Positions 44,501-53,446 are shown, counted from the stretch's first letter. The stretch is DNA of 64,000 nucleotides from Gaiellasilicea sp963850995 (GCA_963850995.1 CAWKNQ010000021.1:18766-82765); one strand, 5' to 3'. Program-made: numbers and translations. Notes: generated by a model not told the origin, from the sequence alone.

Positions 44501-45142
44501 CTAGGCGGACTCGATCGTGAGCGTGCCCGCGAGCCCGGTCCGGTAGGCATAGCGCGCCGCCTCGGTGCGGCTCGTGACGCCGAGCTTCCGGTAGACGTTG
44601 CGCAGGTGGAACTTGACGGTCTGCTCGCTGATCCACAGCTGGCGGCCGATCTCGCGGTTGGAGAGCCCTCGCGTCACAGCCTCGAGCACGGAGGACTCGC
44701 GCTCGCTGAGGAGCGTCTCACCCACCGGCGCTTTGTGCTCGCGCGAGGCGACGCCCCAGACGGTGAACGTGTTGCTCTCGAGGGCGCTGCGGATCACGGT
44801 CGGGAGGTCGACGGGCGCGACCGTCTTGACGACGTAGCCTCGCGCGCCCGCCGCGCGGGCTGCCTCGATCTGCTCCTCGTCGCCGTAGCTCGAGAGGATG
44901 ACGACGGCGACGTCGGCATTCTGCTTGCGCAGGCGCCGAAGGCACGCGATTCCGTCCAGCTCGGGCATGCGCACGTCGAGGAGGACGACGTCGGGCCGAA
45001 GCTCGTTCACCGCCGGCATCACGTGACTGCCGACGGAGACCTCGCCGACGATCGTGAAGTCGCTCGACTCGCCCAGCGCACGGCGGACCGCCGCCAGCAT
45101 CAGCGGGTGGTCGTCCGCAACGAGTACACGCAATGGGGTCAT
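44501..45142 (-). CDS. NarL/FixJ family response regulator
   Basis: A 213-residue receiver-LuxR protein: LRVLVADDHPLMLAAVRRAL, VVLLDVRMPELDGIACLRRL and LSERESSVLEAVTRGLSNRE with LWISEQTVKFHLRNVYRKLG. It pairs with the kinase whose start codon touches its stop. It is a close relative of the orphan regulator at 40987-41628, with the collagen-like genes between them. Confidence 0.92.
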   Translation of the reverse strand: MTPLRVLVADDHPLMLAAVRRALGESSDFTIVGEVSVGSHVMPAVNELRPDVVLLDVRMPELDGIACLRRLRKQNADVAVVILSSYGDEEQIEAARAAGARGYVVKTVAPVDLPTVIRSALESNTFTVWGVASREHKAPVGETLLSERESSVLEAVTRGLSNREIGRQLWISEQTVKFHLRNVYRKLGVTSRTEAARYAYRTGLAGTLTIESA

Positions 45143-45246
45143 CCTGCCGCAGGTCCTTTCGCGCCGGTCGCCGTGCCGGCGCCGGTCCCGCGAACCATCG
45201 TGCAATCGCGCGGGGATCGCATCACCCGTTCGGGCGATGCGGGCAG

Positions 45247-46350
45247 CTACGCCGCCGGGGCGTCCTTCGCGGTGAACCGCCGCAGCGCCTCGACGCCGAT
45301 CCCGAGCAGCACAGCGAGCATGAGCACGGGCAGCCAGCGGCGGAACTGGGCGACGGGAGCCCACCAGACGAGGAGGAGCAGGAACGCCGCGGTAGCACCG
45401 TAGGCCCACTCGGGCCGGGCGAGGTAGGGGGCGAGCCTGCGCCTGGCCGCCGTCGCGCGCGAGCCGGCGCCGGTCAGCCAGACGCCGATCAGCGCGAAGG
45501 CGCCGAGCGCGATCGTCAACCAGGCGCTGCCCTTGAGCAGCCTGGTGAGGATGTCCCAGGCGTCCTGGGCGGCGGGGCGCGCCGACTCGGTCTTGACCAG
45601 GTTGTCGACGACGTAGGCGCCGCCCACCGAGCGCGCGACGAGGACGAGCAGGCCGACGACGACGAGCGCGACCCCGAGCATGAGGAGGATCGAGCGCCGG
45701 CGGCCGCGTGCGAGCCAGAGGGCGAGCGCCGCCAGCGCGAGCGGCACGAGGAAGAGGTAGCCGCCGACCGACTTCAGGATCTGCGTTGCGTCCTGTGCGG
45801 TCTCGAGCTGGTCGGCCTCCATCACCCTGATGTAGCCGGCATCGCCCGGCAGCCGGTTTGCCAGGCGACCGACGATCGCGACGCGATCGCCGAGCTGAAC
45901 GACGAGCGGCCGGAGGTTGAGGACGAGATAACCGCCCTCGGTCTGAACCGCCGTCAGGTCGTCGTCGAGCACGCGCAGCAGCTGCTCGTGCAGCTCGGAG
46001 ACCGATCGAACCCACAGCTCCTGCGACCGCGGCTGCTCGAGCAGCCGCTGCGCGGCGCGGTCCGAGAGCTCCCGCATCGCACCGGCGACCACGGGCGCGA
46101 GACCCTGCTGTTGCTCCGGCAGCCGCTGCTCCAGCGCGCCGGCGACGTCGACGTTCGTGTAGATGCCCTCGACCAGCCTCGTCGCGAGCTGGTCCCGGAT
46201 CTGCTCGTCCGCGAGCATCAGCTCGGCGGTCTCCTCGACGGTCTCGGTGTCCAGTCCCTGGTAGCGGATGAAGCCCGCGATCAGGCTGAGCAGCGCGAAG
46301 ATCGCCGCGAGGACGACGAGGATCCGCGCTATCAGCAGGCGCCAGTTCAC
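45247..46350 (-). CDS. Membrane protein of unknown function
   Basis: A 367-residue protein. One helix at the start (LIARILVVLAAIFALLSLIA) is followed by a 170-residue, Gln/Leu-rich extracytoplasmic region (MLADEQIRDQLATRLVEGIY; LEQRLPEQQQGLAPVVAGAM), then four or five helices (YLFLVPLALAALALWLARG; ILLMLGVALVVVGLLVLVA). Similar one-plus-several-helix proteins are common in actinobacteria and unnamed. It precedes a different minus-strand membrane gene. Confidence 0.75.
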   Translation of the reverse strand: MNWRLLIARILVVLAAIFALLSLIAGFIRYQGLDTETVEETAELMLADEQIRDQLATRLVEGIYTNVDVAGALEQRLPEQQQGLAPVVAGAMRELSDRAAQRLLEQPRSQELWVRSVSELHEQLLRVLDDDLTAVQTEGGYLVLNLRPLVVQLGDRVAIVGRLANRLPGDAGYIRVMEADQLETAQDATQILKSVGGYLFLVPLALAALALWLARGRRRSILLMLGVALVVVGLLVLVARSVGGAYVVDNLVKTESARPAAQDAWDILTRLLKGSAWLTIALGAFALIGVWLTGAGSRATAARRRLAPYLARPEWAYGATAAFLLLLVWWAPVAQFRRWLPVLMLAVLLGIGVEALRRFTAKDAPAA

Positions 46351-46383
46351 GCGAGCATCATGACCGCTGCGGTGAGGCGCCGC

Positions 46384-47271
46384 TCACGGTGCCGTCTTCG
46401 TGTGCCGGTCGGCGAGCGCTGCGTTCAGGAACGCCCCCGCGACGATCAGCCGCGCGACGAGGTAGAGCCAGAGGAGGATCACCGTTGCCGCCCCGAGTGA
46501 CCCGTAGAGCTCGGAGGAGCGGCCGAGCTTCGGCGCGAGGTAGAAGACGACGACCAGGTGCATCAGCTGGGCCCCCACGGCGACCACGATCGCCTCTGGG
46601 AGCAGGTCGTGCCACGAGCGGGCGCGGTGCGGGAGCTTGTCGAGCACGAAGAGCAGCAGCCACAGGTAGAAGACGACGAGCGCGAGCGTGACGACGATTC
46701 CCGGCCCGGGGAGCTCCTCGCGCAGGAATTGCGTCGCCGCCGACGCACCGAGTGCCGCGAGGAGGAGGCCGTTGAAGACCAGGATCGCCTTGAACGGATG
46801 CCGAAGCTTCTCGGGCCGGAGGCCCCAGGCGACTGCGTGCGCGACTATCAGTGCGCGGACGACGCCGAGCGTGAACCACGCGAGGAAGACGACGCCGGCG
46901 ACGAGGAAGTACCAGCGGGTTTGGCTCGACTGAGCGATCGCGTCCATCGCCGAGCGCGTCGCCGCGCCGCCGAGGCCGTACTCGCCGGCGGCCTCCTCGA
47001 GCCCTTCGCTGTCGCTCACGTACCAGAAGCTGAGCACTGCGGCGAGGACGAGCCCCAACGGCACGAGCCAGAGGAAGAGCCGGTAGGCGAGGCCGCCCGC
47101 GAGCAGCCCGGCCGCCGCCATCCGCTCCCGCTCGAGCAAGGCGGCGACATGGGTTGCGCCGGGAAGCTCGTGCGCTCGTTCGCTCGCGTGCGCCGCAGCG
47201 CCTCGCACCCGTTCGACCAGGGAGCTCTGGACCTCGGGCTCGGGCAAGCTCACGGCTGGCCCAACCGGCAC
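46384..47271 (-). CDS. YihY/BrkB family membrane protein
   Basis: About 295 residues with six helices. ERERMAAAGLLAGGLAYRLF, VAGVVFLAWFTLGVVRALIV and YGSLGAATVILLWLYLVARL match the YihY/virulence-factor BrkB family, whose transport role is unproven. The start is uncertain: GTG at 47271 or 47253 are both in frame. Confidence 0.82.
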   Translation of the reverse strand: MPVGPAVSLPEPEVQSSLVERVRGAAAHASERAHELPGATHVAALLERERMAAAGLLAGGLAYRLFLWLVPLGLVLAAVLSFWYVSDSEGLEEAAGEYGLGGAATRSAMDAIAQSSQTRWYFLVAGVVFLAWFTLGVVRALIVAHAVAWGLRPEKLRHPFKAILVFNGLLLAALGASAATQFLREELPGPGIVVTLALVVFYLWLLLFVLDKLPHRARSWHDLLPEAIVVAVGAQLMHLVVVFYLAPKLGRSSELYGSLGAATVILLWLYLVARLIVAGAFLNAALADRHTKTAP

Positions 47272-47397
47272 GCTCAGTCCGACGCCTGCTTGACGATACG
47301 CAGTTCCAATGCTCAGCCTCCTTCGAGCCCGACCGGGGCACCGTGCTCGTATCCGGGGTGATGCTATGCCACCCGTGATGCCTTCACCTCCAGAGCG

Positions 47398-48429
47398 ATG
47401 AAGCGGGCGCTGACGCGCTGGGGGCCGGCGGCGCTCGGGATCGCCGTCGTCATCGGCGTCTTCGGCTTCGCGCTCCCGCGGATCGCGAGCTACCGCGACG
47501 TCGTCTCGGCCGTCTCTGCGCTCGAGTGGTGGGAGATCGCGGCGCTCCTGGCTGCGACCGCCTGGAACCTGATCACGTTCGCCCCGCCCTGGCGGGCCGC
47601 GATTCCAGGTCTGGGCCTGTGGCGGGCGCTCGTCGTGACCCAGGCCTCCACCGCGGCTGCGAGCACGTTCCCGGGAGGCGAGGCGGTCGGCCTGGGCCTC
47701 ACGTTCGGGATGCTGAGCGCCTGGGGCTTCCGCAAGGCCGCGATCGTCGCAGCGGCCGCCGTCGTGTCCGCGTTCAACCTGCTTGCGAAGGTGCTCCTGC
47801 CGGTGGCGGCGTTCGCCGGGCTCGTCGTCACGGGCCGCGAAGGTGGCCTGCTCCCGATCCTCACGCTGATCGGGGTCGCGGCCCTCGCTCTCGTCCTCGG
47901 CGTCGGGATCGGAGCGCTCCGGACCGACGCGAGCACGCGGGCGTTCGGCGATCGGCTCGACTCGTGGCGGCGCCGGATCCCGATCGTGCGCCGGCGGACC
48001 GGCTCGGGCCCTCTCGGGGAACGGCTCAGCCACTTCCGCTCCGAGTCGATCGAGCTGCTCAGGCGGCGGTGGCTGCAGCTGACGGTCTGGACGCTCCTCG
48101 GCCACACCGCCGTCTTCATCGTCCTGCTCGTCGCCCTCCGCGCGGTCGGCGTCACCGGCGACGAGGTCTCGGTCGTCGAGGCGTTCGCCGCCTGGGCGCT
48201 CACGCGCCTCCTGACGGCGATCCCGATCACGCCCGGAGGGATCGGCATCGTCGAGCTCGGCCTCACCGGCGCGCTCGTCGCGGCAGGAGGCGCCAACGAC
48301 GAAGTCGTTGCCGCAGTGCTGCTCTACAGGCTGCTGACGTGGTTGCCGTCGATCCTGCTCGGGGCGCCCGCGGCGCTGCTCTGGCGGCGCTTGCACCCGG
48401 AAGGGAGCGCCGAGGCAGAGCTGTCGTGA
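47398..48429 (+). CDS. UPF0104 / LPG-synthase-type membrane protein
   Basis: A 343-residue polytopic protein with about eight helices. VVTQASTAAASTFPGGEAVG, RLLTAIPITPGGIGIVELGL and VLLYRLLTWLPSILLGAPAA match the flippase-like lysylphosphatidylglycerol synthase transmembrane family, without the aminoacyl-transferase domain. It probably moves lipids between leaflets. The GTGA overlap couples it to the ZIP gene. Confidence 0.85.
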   Translation: MKRALTRWGPAALGIAVVIGVFGFALPRIASYRDVVSAVSALEWWEIAALLAATAWNLITFAPPWRAAIPGLGLWRALVVTQASTAAASTFPGGEAVGLGLTFGMLSAWGFRKAAIVAAAAVVSAFNLLAKVLLPVAAFAGLVVTGREGGLLPILTLIGVAALALVLGVGIGALRTDASTRAFGDRLDSWRRRIPIVRRRTGSGPLGERLSHFRSESIELLRRRWLQLTVWTLLGHTAVFIVLLVALRAVGVTGDEVSVVEAFAAWALTRLLTAIPITPGGIGIVELGLTGALVAAGGANDEVVAAVLLYRLLTWLPSILLGAPAALLWRRLHPEGSAEAELS

Positions 48430-49157
48430 GCGAGGCGTTCTTCTGGGGTTTCGTCGCCAGCTCGTCGTTGCTCGTGGGCGCGCTGCTCGCGCTGACCGTG
48501 CGCCCGAGCAGGCGCGTGGTCGGGCTGGTGATGGCGTTCGGCGCCGGAGTGCTGATCAGCGCGGTCGCGTACGAGTTGGTGGGCGAGGCGATCGAGACCG
48601 CCGACCAGGCCAACGCGGCGGCTCTCGGCCTGTTCGCCGGCTGCGGGGTCTTCTTCGCGGGAGACTGGTTGATCGACCGGCTCGGCGGCGATCAGCGCAA
48701 GGACGCGGGTGGCGGGCAAGCCGGCGGGGTCGCACTTGCGATCGTGCTCGGGATCGTCCTGGACGGCATCCCCGAGTCGATCGTGATCGGGGTGGGCTTG
48801 CTGAACGGCGAGGGGGTCGGCCTTGCCATGCTCGTCGCAGTCTTCCTCTCGAACTTGCCCGAGGCGATCGCGGCGACGACCGGCCTGAGCACTGCAGGTT
48901 GGCCGCGAACGCGGCTCTGGCTGCTCTGGCTGGCCGTCGTCTCCGTCTCGGCCCTGGCCTCGCTGGCGGGCTACGCGTTCTTCGAGGACGCCTCGCCGAA
49001 CACGCTCGCCTTCGTGCTCGCGTTCGCGGGCGGCGCGATCCTGACGATGCTCGCGGACACGATGATGCCCGAGGCGTTCGAGCAGAGCGGCAAGCTCGCC
49101 GGCGTCTGCACGACACTCGGTTTCGCGGTGGCGTTCTCGATCTCGGCGCTCGAGTAG
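48426..49157 (+). CDS. ZIP family divalent metal transporter
   Basis: A 243-residue protein with eight helices. LGIVLDGIPESIVIGVGLLN (helix 4) and VAVFLSNLPEAIAATTGLST (helix 5) hold the metal-site pattern, although the usual HxxPE histidine is an Asp (DGIPE) or Asn (NLPE). Substrate may therefore differ from classic zinc or iron. It is coupled to the gene before it. Confidence 0.8.
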   Translation: MSEAFFWGFVASSSLLVGALLALTVRPSRRVVGLVMAFGAGVLISAVAYELVGEAIETADQANAAALGLFAGCGVFFAGDWLIDRLGGDQRKDAGGGQAGGVALAIVLGIVLDGIPESIVIGVGLLNGEGVGLAMLVAVFLSNLPEAIAATTGLSTAGWPRTRLWLLWLAVVSVSALASLAGYAFFEDASPNTLAFVLAFAGGAILTMLADTMMPEAFEQSGKLAGVCTTLGFAVAFSISALE

Positions 49158-49160
49158 GCT
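49155..49160 (+). promoter_or_regulatory. -10 element for the META lipoprotein gene
   Basis: TAGGCT overlaps the stop of the ZIP gene and ends nine bases before the GTG at 49170. Confidence 0.4.
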
Positions 49161-49169
49161 CCCGCGAGC

Positions 49170-49949
49170 GTGAGGTATCTGGTCTCGCTGGCAGTGCTCG
49201 TCGGGATCGCGACCCTGGCCGCCTGCGGCGGAGACGAGGACGGCGGCGAGGCGGGCTCCGCCGACGTGTCTTCGATCGAAGGCGTGCCCTGGGTGCTCGC
49301 CTCGGGTGTCGACGTCGAGGGATGGGAGGAGGTGGCGCCGAGCGCGACGTTCGAGGACGGCAGAGTCTCGGGGTCGACGGGCTGCAACCGCTTCACCGGC
49401 TCCTACACGATCGACGGCGAGACGCTCGAGCTCGGCCAGATCGCGTCGACTCGGATGGCGTGCCTTCCTCCGGGAGACGCCGTCGAGCAGGCGTATCTCG
49501 CCGCGCTCGGCCAGGTGGCCGCCTGGAGCGTGGAGGACGACGAGCTGGCATTGCTCGACGCCGACGACGAAGAGGTCCTCCGCTACGAGGTCGCGACACC
49601 GGTCGGCTCGTGGCAGGCGACGGGGATCCTCAGGGACGACGCGGTCACGAGCCCGATCACCGGGACCGAGATCACCGCCTCGTTCGCACGAGAGCGGCGC
49701 GTCTCCGGCCGCGCCGGGTGCAACAACTACACCGCCTCGTTCACGACCGATGGAGGCGGCATCGAGATCACCCAGCCTGCGGCGACGGAGAAGCTGTGCC
49801 CCGAGCCCGAGGGCGTCATGGAGCAGGAGGCCGCGTACCTCGCTGCGCTGCCGACGGCGGTGCGCTACCAGATCTCCGGGCGCTCGCTCGAGCTCCTGAC
49901 CGCGGAGGGAACGCTCGTCGCCACGTTCGTGCGCACGCCCGAGCCGTAG
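49170..49949 (+). CDS. Lipoprotein with two META (HslJ-like) domains
   Basis: A 259-residue lipoprotein: VRYLVSLAVLVGIATLAACG ends in a lipobox LAAC. Two META repeats follow (EDGRVSGSTGCNRFTGSYTI; RERRVSGRAGCNNYTASFTT), each with the conserved GCN. The fold is that of HslJ, linked to novobiocin resistance and heat shock, but the biochemical role is unknown. Confidence 0.88.
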   Translation: MRYLVSLAVLVGIATLAACGGDEDGGEAGSADVSSIEGVPWVLASGVDVEGWEEVAPSATFEDGRVSGSTGCNRFTGSYTIDGETLELGQIASTRMACLPPGDAVEQAYLAALGQVAAWSVEDDELALLDADDEEVLRYEVATPVGSWQATGILRDDAVTSPITGTEITASFARERRVSGRAGCNNYTASFTTDGGGIEITQPAATEKLCPEPEGVMEQEAAYLAALPTAVRYQISGRSLELLTAEGTLVATFVRTPEP

Positions 49950-49973
49950 GCGGCCTGCCGGGCGATCCGGCCG

Positions 49974-49979
49974 TAGACT
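49974..49979 (+). promoter_or_regulatory. -10 element for the PAS kinase gene
   Basis: TAGACT ends eight bases before the ATG at 49988, with no ribosome site between. Confidence 0.5.
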
Positions 49980-49987
49980 CGGTGGCG

Positions 49988-51040
49988 ATGGAGCCCCGGC
50001 TTGCGGAGAGGCAGGAGGAGCGGCTACAGGCGCTGATCGACTCGTCGCCGCTGGCGCTCGTGGAGTTCGGGCTGGATACGCGCATACGGTTGTGGAACCC
50101 GGCGGCGGAGCGCATCTTCGGCTGGTCGAGTGAGGAGATGCTCGGGCGTGCCGGCCTTCCGATGGCGCCGCCTGCGAAGCGCGCGGAGAGCGAGGAGCTG
50201 TTCGCGAGGGTGCGCGCGGGCGAGTGGGTGAACGACTACGAAACCGTGCGGCAGCGGAAGGACGGAACGCTCGTCGACGTCTCGATCGCGGCCGCCCCGG
50301 TCAGGGACGGCTCCGGGCGGGTCGTCGGCAACATGGTCGCGTACACCGACATCACCGAACGGAAGGCGCAAGCGGCGGAGGTTCATCGTCTGAACGACGA
50401 GCTCCACGCCCGGCTCGAAGAGCTCGCCGCGTCGCGGGCGCGGATCGTCACCGCCGGCGATGTCGAGCGGCGGCGCCTCGAGCGCAACCTCCATGACGGT
50501 GCGCAGCAGCGCCTGGTGACGCTCTCGTTGTCGTTGCGGGGGGCGGTGGCGAAGCTCGATTCCGATCCGGCGGCCGCGCGCGCGGCCCTCGCGGACGCAG
50601 GCGACGAGCTTGCCCTTGCGCTCGACGAGCTGCGCGAGCTCGCCCGCGGCCTCCATCCGGCGGTGCTCAGCGATCGCGGCCTGCGAGCCGCCGTCGAGAC
50701 GCTCGCGGGGCGAGTGCCCGTCCCGGTCGAGATCGCGGACATCCCCGACGAGCGGCTGCCGGAGTCAATCGAGGCCGGTGCGTACTACCTGATCGCCGAA
50801 GCGCTGACGAACGTCACGAAGTACGCCCACGCATCCACGGTGCGCGTCCGGGTTGCCGCGAGCGATGCGAGTGTCGTCGTCGAGGTGTCGGACGACGGCG
50901 TCGGCGGCGCCGACCCGGCCACCGGAACCGGCCTCCGGGGCCTCGCGGATCGCGTCGAGGCGCTGGGCGGCTCGCTCGAAGTCGTGAGCCCTATCGGCGC
51001 CGGGACGTCCCTACGGGCCGAGATCCCGATCACGTCGTAG
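49988..51040 (+). CDS. PAS-domain sensor histidine kinase
   Basis: A 350-residue soluble kinase. A PAS domain (LIDSSPLALVEFGLDTRIRL; GWSSEEMLGRAGLPMAPPAK) and PAC segment lead through a coiled coil to a HisKA_3 domain (VERRRLERNLHDGAQQRLVT) and HATPase (ALTNVTKYAHASTVRVRVAA; GTGLRGLADRVEALGGSLEV). The PAS domain may bind haem, flavin or a small ligand. No receiver gene is adjacent; the PAS-LuxR gene at 51851 is the nearest regulator. Confidence 0.9.
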   Translation: MEPRLAERQEERLQALIDSSPLALVEFGLDTRIRLWNPAAERIFGWSSEEMLGRAGLPMAPPAKRAESEELFARVRAGEWVNDYETVRQRKDGTLVDVSIAAAPVRDGSGRVVGNMVAYTDITERKAQAAEVHRLNDELHARLEELAASRARIVTAGDVERRRLERNLHDGAQQRLVTLSLSLRGAVAKLDSDPAAARAALADAGDELALALDELRELARGLHPAVLSDRGLRAAVETLAGRVPVPVEIADIPDERLPESIEAGAYYLIAEALTNVTKYAHASTVRVRVAASDASVVVEVSDDGVGGADPATGTGLRGLADRVEALGGSLEVVSPIGAGTSLRAEIPITS

Positions 51041-51049
51041 CGTCTGGCG

Positions 51050-51511
51050 CTAGCCCACGAGCCGGAAGACGACGAGGTCGCGGACGGGCCGCCTGGCCAT
51101 GCGGGTGACCGTGACCGAGCCGCGCGCGTTGTCGTAGAGCCCGGTGCCGCCGGTGACGGCGAGGTCGTAGAACTGCCGGAAGGACAGCGAGCCGTTGACG
51201 ACGAGCTTCCCTTTCGGCAGGAAGTACGTGCCACGGCAATTCCGTGCGCGCCGGCTGTCGACGAACGTGCAGAGGAGCTCCGCGCGACCGATCCGGCGAC
51301 CCTGCCGGTCGAACACCGACTGCCGGACGATCTCCATGTCCCCGGGGGACTTGCCGCTGCGCCCGATGTCGACGCGTGCGACGCTGATTTCCTTGTCCGT
51401 GATCCGGATCGTCGCCGGCCCCGTGGACGCGGCCGCACCGGGCTCCCACGGGCTGACGACGAGGACGCCCACGAGTACCCCCGCGATCAGGAAGCCAATC
51501 TTGGTTTTCAT
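51050..51511 (-). CDS. Secreted dirigent/allene-oxide-cyclase-like barrel protein
   Basis: A 153-residue exported protein. MKTKIGFLIAGVLVGVLVVS is a signal peptide behind an AAAGGAGG ribosome site. The mature part (LLCTFVDSRRARNCRGTYFL; SFRQFYDLAVTGGTGLYDNA) resembles the small beta-barrels of the dirigent/AOC-like superfamily, where TGGTG.Y..A is characteristic. Ligand and role are unknown. Confidence 0.7.
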   Translation of the reverse strand: MKTKIGFLIAGVLVGVLVVSPWEPGAAASTGPATIRITDKEISVARVDIGRSGKSPGDMEIVRQSVFDRQGRRIGRAELLCTFVDSRRARNCRGTYFLPKGKLVVNGSLSFRQFYDLAVTGGTGLYDNARGSVTVTRMARRPVRDLVVFRLVG

Positions 51512-51605
51512 CTGCTGCTGCCTCCTTTGTCGCTTGCGTATGTTTGGCCGTCGCTTGGCCGGCCGCGGGATGCGGCTCGGTCGTTCCGATCTTGAGCCCG
51601 GCGGG

Positions 51606-51782
51606 CTAGCCGGCGATCCGGCGCACTGTCTCGTGCGTGAGGCCCGCGGCCTCGGCGATCGCCCGTAGCGACGCGCCCTTGCCTCGAGCCTTCCGGATCT
51701 CGGTCTCGAGCTGCCTACGCCCGCCCTCCGCGCGGCTCGCTGCCTCGCGGACGGGGGTGAGGTTTGGCGTTCCCGAGCTCAT
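51606..51782 (-). CDS. Small helix-turn-helix protein
   Basis: A 58-residue protein. Its second half, GKGASLRAIAEAAGLTHETV, is a simple helix-turn-helix (compare resolvase or Cro-like recognition helices), preceded by a charged helix. The ATG at 51782 has TAATCT six bases upstream on the same strand, so it is probably leaderless. It is divergent from the PAS-LuxR gene and may regulate it. Confidence 0.6.
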   Translation of the reverse strand: MSSGTPNLTPVREAASRAEGGRRQLETEIRKARGKGASLRAIAEAAGLTHETVRRIAG

Positions 51783-51788
51783 GTCTAG

Positions 51789-51794
51789 AGATTA
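51789..51794 (-). promoter_or_regulatory. -10 element for the small HTH gene
   Basis: TAATCT (minus strand), six bases before the ATG at 51782. Confidence 0.45.
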
Positions 51795-51850
51795 GACAGG
51801 CCCGCGCATCCTGAAAGGACCCATTTGGGTCAATTCGACAGCGCAGAAAA

Positions 51851-52453
51851 GTGGTGATGAGGAGCTCGCTCAGCCACACTTACGTGATGGTCACGGGTAT
51901 GAAAGTCGGCGGCGACGTCGAGCAGGCTCTGGAGAGCGTCGGCGTCCCGAGCTACGTCCTCGACACCACGGGAATCGTGCGCTGGATCAATCCGGCAGCC
52001 GAGCGGCTCCTCGGCGACGTTCGCGGTCGCCAGTTCACCTCCGTCGTAGCACCCGAGGACAGGCCCGGCGCCCGCGAGCGATTCGCTCAGAAGATGCTCG
52101 GCACCTCCCAGGCCAGCGAGGCGACCGGCCACCTTGTCTCGACCGCCGGGAAGCGGGTGCCCGTGGAGGTCAGCGCGGTGCCGCTCAGGAGCGGTGAAAC
52201 GGTTGTCGGCGTCTTCGGGCTGATCGAAGACCGCCCCGACGACACACCCGGAGCGCCACCCCCGCATCTCACCCCCCGCCAGGTCGAGGTGCTTCGCCTT
52301 CTGGAGCAGGGCCGCTCGACGAAGCAGATCGCCGCCGAGCTCCACCTGAGCACCGAGACGGTGAGGAACCACATCCGCCGTCTCTTTCGGGCTCTCGGCG
52401 TCAACTCCCGACTCGAAGCCGTCGCCGCCGCCCGGGCCGCCTCACCCTCCTAG
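51851..52453 (+). CDS. PAS-LuxR transcription regulator
   Basis: About 200 residues. A PAS domain (ALESVGVPSYVLDTTGIVRW; FTSVVAPEDRPGARERFAQK) is joined to a LuxR helix-turn-helix (LTPRQVEVLRLLEQGRSTKQ; LHLSTETVRNHIRRLFRALG). It is a one-component sensor. The start is uncertain (GTG 51851 or ATG 51854, 51884 or 51899). Its stop shares CTAG with peptidase E. Confidence 0.85.
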   Translation: MVMRSSLSHTYVMVTGMKVGGDVEQALESVGVPSYVLDTTGIVRWINPAAERLLGDVRGRQFTSVVAPEDRPGARERFAQKMLGTSQASEATGHLVSTAGKRVPVEVSAVPLRSGETVVGVFGLIEDRPDDTPGAPPPHLTPRQVEVLRLLEQGRSTKQIAAELHLSTETVRNHIRRLFRALGVNSRLEAVAAARAASPS

Positions 52454-53116
52454 AGGGTGAACAGTTTCCAGTGCCCCTCGGAGACGACTTCGACGGTGCC
52501 GTCGGTCACCTTGATGGCGGTCTGATCGTCAATCGCGTACCCCGGCACCGGCACCTTGGCGGCCCACTTTTCTGCGTCGGCCATGGTGTTCTTCGGCAGG
52601 TCCTCGTGATCCAGGTGCGGAAACAGCGCAAACTCAACCAGTCCCAGCGTGCTGTCGCCACCGGTGGGCGGCTTCCAGCCGACGAAGTCCTCCCCGATAT
52701 TGGGGGCCATCACCATGCTCCCGGCGCTCAAGCCCACCCAGACCGCGCGCAGCGACGGTAAGAGGTCCGCCAGTCCGGACTGCCGCATCCAGTAGCACAG
52801 ATACAGGGGATCGCCGCCTCCCACCAGCAGGGCGTCGGTCTCCTGGACCACGGGGACCCACTGCTCTTCGTTGATGCTGGGCAGCGCGGTGAGCTCCAGC
52901 ACTCCCAGGGACTTCCAACCCAATTCGCACATGGGGGTTCTGGTTTCTCGTCCGCTGATGAACCGCCATGCATGGCCAGCACCGCCGGGATATGGCGTAC
53001 TCCGCGGTGGGAATGCAGAGGGCGCTGGACTCGGCAATCGGTTTGCCCAATAGCTCGACCAGCGCGTTCTCGATGCTCGTGTTCTTGATCCCAGCGGAAG
53101 TGAGAAGAAACCTCAA
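52450..53116 (-). CDS. Peptidase E-like protein (S51 family; one frameshift)
   Basis: A 222-residue enzyme of the dipeptidase E/glutamine-amidotransferase-like fold. RFLLTSAGIKNTSIENALVE is the start, ALLVGGGDPLYLCYWMRQSG and AVWVGLSAGSMVMAPNIGED give the catalytic Ser in GLSAGS, and FALFPHLDHEDLPKNTM the histidine region. The frame changes near 52985. The start is a TTG at 53116 behind AGGAGAGG. Base composition is less GC-rich than its neighbours, and an integrase remnant and tRNA-Lys lie beside it, so it was probably acquired horizontally. Confidence 0.82.
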
Positions 53117-53175
53117 GATGCCTCTCCTATTCGTTACACCCGTTTCGCTGGTGTAGACGGCCAGGGCAGGGGTAA

Positions 53176-53410
53176 CTCATCGGTTGGGCGAGGGACCTGC
53201 CTGGCCAACACTGGATCGACCGCGAACACCTACAGGCACGTCGACGAGGGCGAGCTCGACGATGCGGCGCTGCACGCGCGCCGGCCGGAATGGGTCAACC
53301 AGGCCGATTCCGCACGACGGCTGGGATCGCGGTCGCCTGGACATGGGCCGTGCTGGGATCGAACCAGCGACCTTGGGATTAAAAGTCCCCTGCTCTACCA
53401 ACTGAGCTAA
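53176..53410 (+). pseudogene. C-terminal remnant of a tyrosine integrase running into tRNA-Lys
   Basis: One frame reads LANTGSTANTYRHVDEGELD and then DAALHARRPEW, which resembles the end of phage-type tyrosine recombinases, where NTYRHVDE holds the catalytic tyrosine. It continues as WDRTSDLGIKSPLLYQLS and stops inside the tRNA gene. An integrase whose tail overlaps the 3' end of a tRNA is the classic sign of a tRNA-integrated element. The rest of the integrase is gone. This is short evidence, so confidence is moderate. Confidence 0.5.
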
Positions 53411-53416
53411 CGGCCC
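53344..53416 (-). tRNA. tRNA-Lys (TTT)
   Basis: The minus strand folds as a 73-base cloverleaf: acceptor GGGCCGT/ACGGCCC with discriminator A, D arm GCTCAGTTGGTAGAGC, anticodon stem GGGGA/TCCCA around CTTTTAA (anticodon TTT) and T arm GCTGG-TTCGATC-CCAGC. No CCA is encoded. Its 3' end is overlapped by the integrase remnant and is the likely attachment site. Confidence 0.95.
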
Positions 53417-53446
53417 CCGCGATCGAGTGTAGGGCACAATTAGTGG

